NCBI RefSeq assembly: GCF_028463985.1
Contig: NZ_CP116766.1
Location: forward strand, 682,001 to 746,000
Direction: 5' to 3'
Source: Neisseria lisongii
Lineage (GTDB): Bacteria; Pseudomonadota; Gammaproteobacteria; Burkholderiales; Neisseriaceae
DNA: 64,000 nt
Shown here one piece after another: positions 59,154 to 64,000 of the stretch. Within the stretch, counting starts at the first letter, position 1; every line of letters begins with the position of its first letter. Under the pieces are notes generated by a model. It worked only from the letters and a program-made list of their open reading frames with translations, did not search any database and was not told the origin of the DNA. Position numbers and translations under genes: made by a program.

Positions 59154-60527
59154 CTAACTTTCCCGACAAATGTCAATTGCTTCCTGCAAACTGCTGATGC
59201 CGTAGATTTTCAGGTTGGGAAATTCGGAGCGTTGGCGGGGGAGGTTGGCTTTGGGGACGATGGCCTGTTTGAAGCCGAGTTTTTCTGCTTCTTTCAGGCG
59301 TTCTTGGCCGCGGGCGACGGGGCGGACTTCGCCGCTGAGGCCGATTTCGCCGAAGGCGACCATTTTTTCGGGCAGCGGGCGGTTGCGGAAGCTGGAGAGC
59401 ATGGCGAGAATCACGGCCAAGTCGGCGGCCGGTTCGCCGATTTTGACACCGCCGACGGCGTTGAGAAAGACATCTTGGTCGAAACAGGCAATGCCGCCGT
59501 GGCGGTTTAATACGGCCAAGAGCATGGCGAGGCGGTTTTGTTCGAGACCGACGGTGAGGCGTTTGGGGGTGAAGCCGTGGGCATCGTCCACCAAGGCTTG
59601 GATTTCGACCAGCAGCGGGCGGCTGCCTTCCTGCGTAACCAAGACGCACGATCCGGAAACGTCGTCCCGATAGCTGGCAAGGAAGATGGCGGAGGGGTTG
59701 GACACGCCTTTGAGGCCGGTTTCGGTCATGGCGAAAACGCCCAATTCGTTGGCGGCGCCGAAGCGGTTTTTAATTGCCCGTATCATGCGGTAGTTGGAAT
59801 GTTGGTCGCCCTCGAAATAGAGGACGGTATCGACCATGTGTTCCAATACCCGCGGGCCGGCGATGGCACCGTCTTTGGTAACGTGGCCGACTAAAATCAT
59901 GGCAATGCCCATTTGTTTGGCAATGCGGGTCAGTTGCGCCGCACATTCGCGTACCTGCGATACCGAGCCGGGGGCGGAGGTAATCTGGTCGGAATACATG
60001 GTTTGAATCGAGTCGATCACCACTACTTCGGGCAAATGCTGTTTTAAGGCCGTCTGAATGGCTTCCATGCGGATTTCCGCCAGCAGGTTTACGCCTTCGG
60101 TCGGCAAGTCCAAACGTTGCGCCCGCAGGGCAACCTGTTGCGCCGATTCTTCGCCGGAAACATACAGCACTTTGCGTTTTTGCGCCATTTTGGCAATCGT
60201 TTGCAGCAGCAGCGTTGATTTGCCGATACCGGGGTCGCCGCCGAGCAGAATCACGGCACCGTCCACCAAGCCGCCGCCCAATACCCGATCCAGTTCGCCG
60301 ATTCCGGTCGGATTGCGGGGAACTTCGGTGGCGGTTACTTCCGACAGCGACTGCACGCTGGAGGTATCCGCCGCCCATGATTGGAAACGGGCGTTTTTCG
60401 GTTCGGGGGCGGCAAGGCTTTCCTGCAGGGTGTTCCATTCGCCGCAATGCGGACATTTTCCCTGCCATTTCGGCGATGTGCCGCCGCATTCGCTGCACTG
60501 ATAAACGGTTTTAGATGCTTTTGCCAT
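59154..60527 (-). CDS. radA: DNA repair protein RadA (Sms)
   Basis: 457 residues. N-terminal zinc finger CSECGGTSPKWQGKCPHC (C-x2-C...C-x2-C, residues 11-28), RecA-like ATPase with Walker A GGDPGIGKSTLL near residues 96-107, the RadA-specific KNRFGAANELG near 255-265, and a C-terminal Lon-like domain. It is a DnaB-type helicase that promotes branch migration in recombination and natural transformation, fitting for a DUS-bearing organism. A DUS core lies inside the gene (near 60048). Confidence 0.96.
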   Translation of the reverse strand: MAKASKTVYQCSECGGTSPKWQGKCPHCGEWNTLQESLAAPEPKNARFQSWAADTSSVQSLSEVTATEVPRNPTGIGELDRVLGGGLVDGAVILLGGDPGIGKSTLLLQTIAKMAQKRKVLYVSGEESAQQVALRAQRLDLPTEGVNLLAEIRMEAIQTALKQHLPEVVVIDSIQTMYSDQITSAPGSVSQVRECAAQLTRIAKQMGIAMILVGHVTKDGAIAGPRVLEHMVDTVLYFEGDQHSNYRMIRAIKNRFGAANELGVFAMTETGLKGVSNPSAIFLASYRDDVSGSCVLVTQEGSRPLLVEIQALVDDAHGFTPKRLTVGLEQNRLAMLLAVLNRHGGIACFDQDVFLNAVGGVKIGEPAADLAVILAMLSSFRNRPLPEKMVAFGEIGLSGEVRPVARGQERLKEAEKLGFKQAIVPKANLPRQRSEFPNLKIYGISSLQEAIDICRES

Positions 60528-60551
60528 GATGTTATGCTTTGGTGGTGGATG

Positions 60552-60592
60552 AAGGCCGTCTGAAAATCCGATGTTCGGTTTTCAGACGGCCT
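60552..60592. terminator. DUS-pair hairpin between fluC and radA
   Basis: AAGGCCGTCTGAAAATCCGA and its inverted partner ending TTTTCAGACGGCCTT; located past the fluC stop. Confidence 0.75.
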
Positions 60593-60610
60593 TCATTATA
60601 GCCGAAACCG

Positions 60611-60967
60611 TTATTTCCCCAAACCGGCGAGCCACAAGCCGAGTGCCGTCAGGGCGAATGAACCGAAAACGTGCAGGCATACGGTCAGCAGGGCGGCGGC
60701 GAAACGGTGTTGCTGAAGCAGGGAAACGGTTTCGAGCGACAGGCCGGAGAGGGTGGTCAGGCTGCCGAGAAAACCGGTAATCAGCAGCAGTTTCCAATGC
60801 GGGTCGCTGATTAGGGGCGCAGCGATGCCGATACAGAATGCGCCGATCCAGTTTGCCGCCAGCGTGGCGGGAACAAAGGGGAAGGCGTGCCACGGAAGCA
60901 GGGTGAGCAGCCAGCGGCTGACTGCACCGGCGGCGGCTCCGATGGAAAGAATGAATACGGACGACAT
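60611..60967 (-). CDS. crcB: Fluoride efflux channel FluC/CrcB
   Basis: 118 residues with four membrane segments. Family signatures: GAAAGAVSRW near residues 10-19, LAANWIGAFCIG near 37-48 (conserved Asn), TGFLGSLTTLSGLSLE near 67-82 (the polar track and Na+-site region). Works as a dual-topology dimer exporting F-. I use the ATG at 60967, which opens on MSSVFILSIGAAAGA; the frame upstream continues through a DUS and is non-membrane. No fluoride riboswitch was recognised upstream. Confidence 0.92.
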   Translation of the reverse strand: MSSVFILSIGAAAGAVSRWLLTLLPWHAFPFVPATLAANWIGAFCIGIAAPLISDPHWKLLLITGFLGSLTTLSGLSLETVSLLQQHRFAAALLTVCLHVFGSFALTALGLWLAGLGK

Positions 60968-61013
60968 GATAGAAAATTTATAAAAACAGCCGTTTTCAGA
61001 CGGCCTTGAGTAT

Positions 61014-61691
61014 TTATTGCCAAATACTGCGTTTGCTGCGCAGATAGCGGTTGTCTTCAAATGTATTGATCCAGTGCGGGCGCAGGGCGACGAATACGGC
61101 GGTACTCAAGCCGCTTAAAAAGGCTTCCGCCCAAGCAATCAGGAAAAATACGGGAAAAGCGGTGTTCCACAATAGGCCGTCTGAAAATGCGCCGACCCCG
61201 TGCCAAATGCAGACCAACACTGCGCCGGTCAGCAGCATGGAAGCGGCGGAAGCCAAAAAGCCGTTGGCAAAAATAAAAATAAAGATATTGGCGGGCAAGC
61301 GTTTAACCAGCGTGCGGGCGGAAAAATTCACCAAAAGCGGCGGCAACAGCAGCGCCAAGGCATTGACGGGATAAGCCTGCCAGTCGCCGTTGAGCCACAA
61401 ATAAGGCAACAGCAGACAGGCGGCAAGCCAGAAAGCGGCGGGAATACCGATCATCAATGCCACCAGATTGACCGCCAGCAGATGATAATTAATGCCCGCC
61501 AACTGGCCTTGGTCGGGTGCGGCCGACAAACTCCATGCCGAAGCAAAAATCAGGGCGGCAAGCAGACCTGCCGAACGGTAGCGGCAAAATGCGGCAAAGG
61601 CACGGCGGGCAAAAACGCCCAGCAGCAGAATGGTGCAGCACCATGCGGCGGCAAGCGTTGTATGGCTGAACCATTCGGCTTGGAAAATCAT
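61014..61691 (-). CDS. Energy-coupling-factor-type ABC permease (CbiM-like membrane protein)
   Basis: 225 residues with about six or seven hydrophobic segments and the CbiM/COG3235-like pattern GINYHLLAVNLVALMIGIPAAFW near residues 66-88 (INYHLLAVNL then MIGIPAAFW) and PANIFIFIFANGFLASAASM near 133-152. Relatives are substrate-binding parts of ECF transporters for metals or vitamins. No ECF ATPase or T component lies nearby, so partners are elsewhere or it works alone. Substrate unknown. A DUS core lies inside the frame (near 61173). Confidence 0.8.
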   Translation of the reverse strand: MIFQAEWFSHTTLAAAWCCTILLLGVFARRAFAAFCRYRSAGLLAALIFASAWSLSAAPDQGQLAGINYHLLAVNLVALMIGIPAAFWLAACLLLPYLWLNGDWQAYPVNALALLLPPLLVNFSARTLVKRLPANIFIFIFANGFLASAASMLLTGAVLVCIWHGVGAFSDGLLWNTAFPVFFLIAWAEAFLSGLSTAVFVALRPHWINTFEDNRYLRSKRSIWQ

Positions 61692-61843
61692 CGGTTTATC
61701 AAGAAATACGGTTTTCAGACGGCCTTATTATACGCCGAATACGCAAAATCTGCCCCGAATGCGGCCAAGATTATTTTGTTTGCCGCTGAAACACGTTAAA
61801 ATAGGCGTTTTTGCTGTTGGAAGTCAAATAAGGCTGCGTATTT

Positions 61844-64000
61844 ATGTTGTGGAATATCCTGATTTTTGTATTGTTGTGTGCCATCGGCGGCGTGTGGTGG
61901 TGGCAAGTCCGCCAAGACAGGCTGTGGCGGCAAAAGAAAAATATGCCGGTGCAGCAGCCGACCACCGAAAATCCACCGCCGGCTTTTTATCTGCACTGCC
62001 GCCGCTGGCTGGCACATTTGAGCAGCCGCCTGCCGAATGCGGAAAACAACAGCAAAAACGCTGCGTTCAAACGTTTGCTGGCGGTGCGTCAGGAACGCCC
62101 GCCGGTGCAGCCGCAGCCCGAAACTTGGCAATATGTGGACGATTCGCAGCAGTTTTCCGAGCATTCGGAAGCGTTTGCCGAAACGCAAACGCCCGAACAT
62201 CCGCTGCCTGAACCACACATTCCGCAGCCTGTCCGCAAAACCATTATCGGCTGCAACGGCCGCCGCCGTTTGTCGCAGGCGGCTGACCCTGAGATTGTGC
62301 CGTTTGAAGAATTTGGCGAACCCGAATACCGCCCGCAAAAAGTCGGCCGTGTCGATTGGGAAGAAATCACCTTGCAGGATGCGACCCGCTCGCTTCATGA
62401 GGCTGCCCTTCAGGAATGGGCGGCGGCTGCCCGAACACTTGCGGAAGCCGCACCCGCTCCGATTAAAGCCTCGGCCCAGCCGATGGCGGATTTGGAAATC
62501 ATCGATTTAAACGATCCGCTGCTGCAGAGGACACGGGAAAAAGTATTTGCCGAACGGGAGCAGAACCACCGCCTCCCAAGCGCTGCCCGCTATGCCGATT
62601 TGTCTTTTACCGCAAACCGCAAACCGCATGTTATTAGCAGCGCAGAAACTCACTTCGCTCGTTTTAGCGAAACCTGCGGTTTTAGCTGCGCAGAAACTCA
62701 CTTCGCTCGTTTTAGCGAAACCTGCGGTTTTAGCTGCGCAGAAACTCACTTCGCTCGTTTTCAGACGGCCTCACAAGCCTTTTCTCCAAACGAAACCGCC
62801 CACCGCTGGCAACCGGAAATGGACATTGCCGGTATTCAGGACGATTTGGCGCGCCGTGTTGCCGCCATGCAGAAAGTGCGCCGTTTTGATAGCGAAACGC
62901 CGGCGGTTAATCTGCAACGTCCTGCCGTAACACGCCGCAACGCAACCGCCGAAGCTGTGCCGCTGCTGCGTTCCAACCGTGGTACTGGCACATCGGGCAA
63001 TACACCAGCCGAACCTGAATATATTCCGGCACGCCCCCGTATCCGTCCGACCATGCCGCAAACCGCTGTAGAAAATACAATGCCAAACGAAGCGCCGACG
63101 ATTCAAGCTGAAACAGTGCAAACGCCGACCAATCCGCCCGTGGCGCAAGTGATTGAAGTTCAACCTGTTATCCATACACCGCCGCAGGCGGAAACGCCGG
63201 TGGTGCGTACGGTGCAGCCGCAGTTTGCCGAAACCGTGTTGCGGCCGCTGAACGATTTTCTGATTCGTGAATCGGTGGATGAAGCATACGAGCCGCAAAG
63301 GCCGTCTGAAAACCGCCATATACAGGCGGAACACAGCGGGTATGCAGACACGGTTCGCACCGATATGCCGCAGCCTGCCTATCCTGCGGCATTTGCCACG
63401 CCTGCCGCTGCGCCTGCACCAAGCGTTGCGGCGGCAACGGCTCAAACAGCTCAAGTAACTCAAACGGTGCAAACCGATTATGTTCCGTCTGTATCGTCAG
63501 TGCCGCCGACACATTACACGCTGCCGGACGTAAATCTGCTGCTGCCGCCGCAATTTGACCCGAGTGCGGCGCAAACCGAAGAGGCTTTGCTGGAAAACAG
63601 CATTACCATCGAAGAAAAACTGGCGGAATTTAAAGTCAAAGTCAATGTGGTGGATTCGTATTCCGGGCCGGTGATTACCCGTTATGAAATCGAACCCGAT
63701 GTCGGTGTGCGGGGATCGGCGGTTCTGAATCTGGAAAAAGATTTGGCACGCTCGCTGGGCGTGGCATCAATTCGGGTGGTGGAAACCATACCGGGCAAAA
63801 CCTGCATGGGCTTGGAACTGCCGAATCCGAAACGCCAAATGATCCGCTTGAGCGAGATTTTCAATTCGCAGGCATTCCGCCAGTCGCAATCCAAGCTGAC
63901 GCTGGCGCTGGGTCAGGACATTACCGGCGAGCCGGTAGTAACCGATTTGGCAAAAGCGCCGCACCTACTGGTGGCGGGTACAACCGGTTCGGGCAAATCG
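61844..64000 (+). CDS. ftsK: FtsK-type DNA translocase with one N-terminal membrane helix (runs off the window)
   Basis: 719 codons are visible and the frame is open at the right edge. One membrane segment (ILIFVLLCAIGGVWWW, residues 4-19), then a 500-residue Pro/Ala/Gln/Glu-rich linker, then the FtsK alpha/beta domain from about residue 565 (LLPPQFDPSA, ENSITIEEKLAEFKVKVNVVD, SYSGPVITRYEIEPDVGV read in pieces) and Walker A AGTTGSGKS at the very end. It moves DNA at the division septum and activates XerCD. The one-helix form is the shorter of the FtsK types I know from Neisseria. The linker contains a 48-bp tandem repeat and DUS cores. Confidence 0.93.
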   Translation, partial: MLWNILIFVLLCAIGGVWWWQVRQDRLWRQKKNMPVQQPTTENPPPAFYLHCRRWLAHLSSRLPNAENNSKNAAFKRLLAVRQERPPVQPQPETWQYVDDSQQFSEHSEAFAETQTPEHPLPEPHIPQPVRKTIIGCNGRRRLSQAADPEIVPFEEFGEPEYRPQKVGRVDWEEITLQDATRSLHEAALQEWAAAARTLAEAAPAPIKASAQPMADLEIIDLNDPLLQRTREKVFAEREQNHRLPSAARYADLSFTANRKPHVISSAETHFARFSETCGFSCAETHFARFSETCGFSCAETHFARFQTASQAFSPNETAHRWQPEMDIAGIQDDLARRVAAMQKVRRFDSETPAVNLQRPAVTRRNATAEAVPLLRSNRGTGTSGNTPAEPEYIPARPRIRPTMPQTAVENTMPNEAPTIQAETVQTPTNPPVAQVIEVQPVIHTPPQAETPVVRTVQPQFAETVLRPLNDFLIRESVDEAYEPQRPSENRHIQAEHSGYADTVRTDMPQPAYPAAFATPAAAPAPSVAAATAQTAQVTQTVQTDYVPSVSSVPPTHYTLPDVNLLLPPQFDPSAAQTEEALLENSITIEEKLAEFKVKVNVVDSYSGPVITRYEIEPDVGVRGSAVLNLEKDLARSLGVASIRVVETIPGKTCMGLELPNPKRQMIRLSEIFNSQAFRQSQSKLTLALGQDITGEPVVTDLAKAPHLLVAGTTGSGKS
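62640..62769 (+). repeat. 48-bp tandem repeat (2.6 copies) ending in a DUS, inside ftsK
   Basis: Units start at 62640, 62688 and 62736 (the third is cut to 26 bp) and each begins GCGCAGAAACTCACTTCGCT. They are identical over the shared length and end in an inverted DUS (TTCAGACGGC, 62760-62769). 48 bp is 16 codons, so the FtsK linker gains perfect 16-residue repeats containing AETHFARFSETCGFS. The unit matches the spacer found between DUS pairs at 25205-25282 and near 8000. Confidence 0.85.

Noticed and set aside
3480..60592. Repeated GCCGTCTGAA motifs considered as a CRISPR array
   Set aside because: The copies are scattered, in both orientations and without regular spacers; they are neisserial DNA uptake sequences, many paired as terminators.
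60968..61013. Fluoride riboswitch before fluC
   Set aside because: The space is short and occupied by a DUS; I see no fluoride-aptamer pattern.
62547..62930. Alternative frame across the 48-bp repeats giving repeats of LAAQKLTSLVLAKPAV
   Set aside because: It is the +1 frame of ftsK; the ftsK frame is open through the whole region and carries the conserved C-terminal domain.

Overview
This is chromosomal DNA of a Neisseria species. The 10-bp core of the neisserial DNA uptake sequence (DUS), GCCGTCTGAA, occurs dozens of times, alone or as inverted pairs behind genes. Most copies are preceded by AG (AGGCCGTCTGAA) and a minority by AT, which points to a commensal or animal Neisseria rather than the meningococcus/gonococcus group; I cannot name the species. 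Gene content is mostly housekeeping and matches Neisseria (P64k-type LpdA with its own lipoyl domain, lolB-ispE-tRNA-Gln-prs-rplY, dapA-bamC).

Layout. 0-8 kb: end of a possible moeA, serS, a hydrolase, an aminopropyltransferase-like protein, tRNA-Thr, a probable Fur-controlled small RNA, an XRE regulator, glnD, azlCD. 8-13 kb: orphan modA, a transposase remnant, guaB, a Correia-like MITE, then a foreign-looking flavin oxidoreductase/ArsR pair. 13-18.5 kb: leuC-leuD-leuB on the minus strand with a restriction-modification (RM) pair between leuD and leuB. 18.7-28.8 kb: gshA, gyrA, a TPR protein, lolB, ispE, three tRNA-Gln genes, prs and rplY, all on plus. 28.9-35 kb: nnrD, apaH, ridA, hemW, rdgB, a small membrane protein and a nucleobase permease, all on minus. 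35-41.5 kb: dapA-bamC, an FAH-family protein, cysH, dinB and the sulfate-binding lipoprotein. 41.5-43.5 kb: a second foreign-looking pair, GlxA-type regulator and periplasmic metallo-beta-lactamase-fold protein. 43.5-50.7 kb: an acetyltransferase, purK, an NgoMIV-like RM pair, trpE, a membrane protein, an SDR and an Smr protein. 51.3-57.6 kb: aceE-aceF-lpdA (pyruvate dehydrogenase). 57.7-59.1 kb: an IS110-family element with a structured non-coding flank. 59.1-64 kb: radA, fluC, an ECF-type permease, and an FtsK translocase that runs off the end and carries a 48-bp tandem repeat inside its coding sequence.

Pathways and mobile DNA. Functional groups are leucine synthesis (leuCDB), envelope biogenesis (lolB, bamC), nucleotide supply (guaB, prs, purK), sulfate assimilation (cysH and the sulfate-binding protein, which share an upstream motif) and pyruvate oxidation (aceE, aceF, lpdA). 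Accessory DNA has entered at several places: two RM systems inside biosynthetic loci, two pairs of Pasteurellaceae-like genes bounded by DUS hairpins, MITEs and IS elements. The observations I rate highest are the probable iron-responsive sRNA at 3.6-3.8 kb, the repeat inside ftsK, the second foreign pair with its uptake-sequence evidence, and the non-coding flank of the IS110 element.
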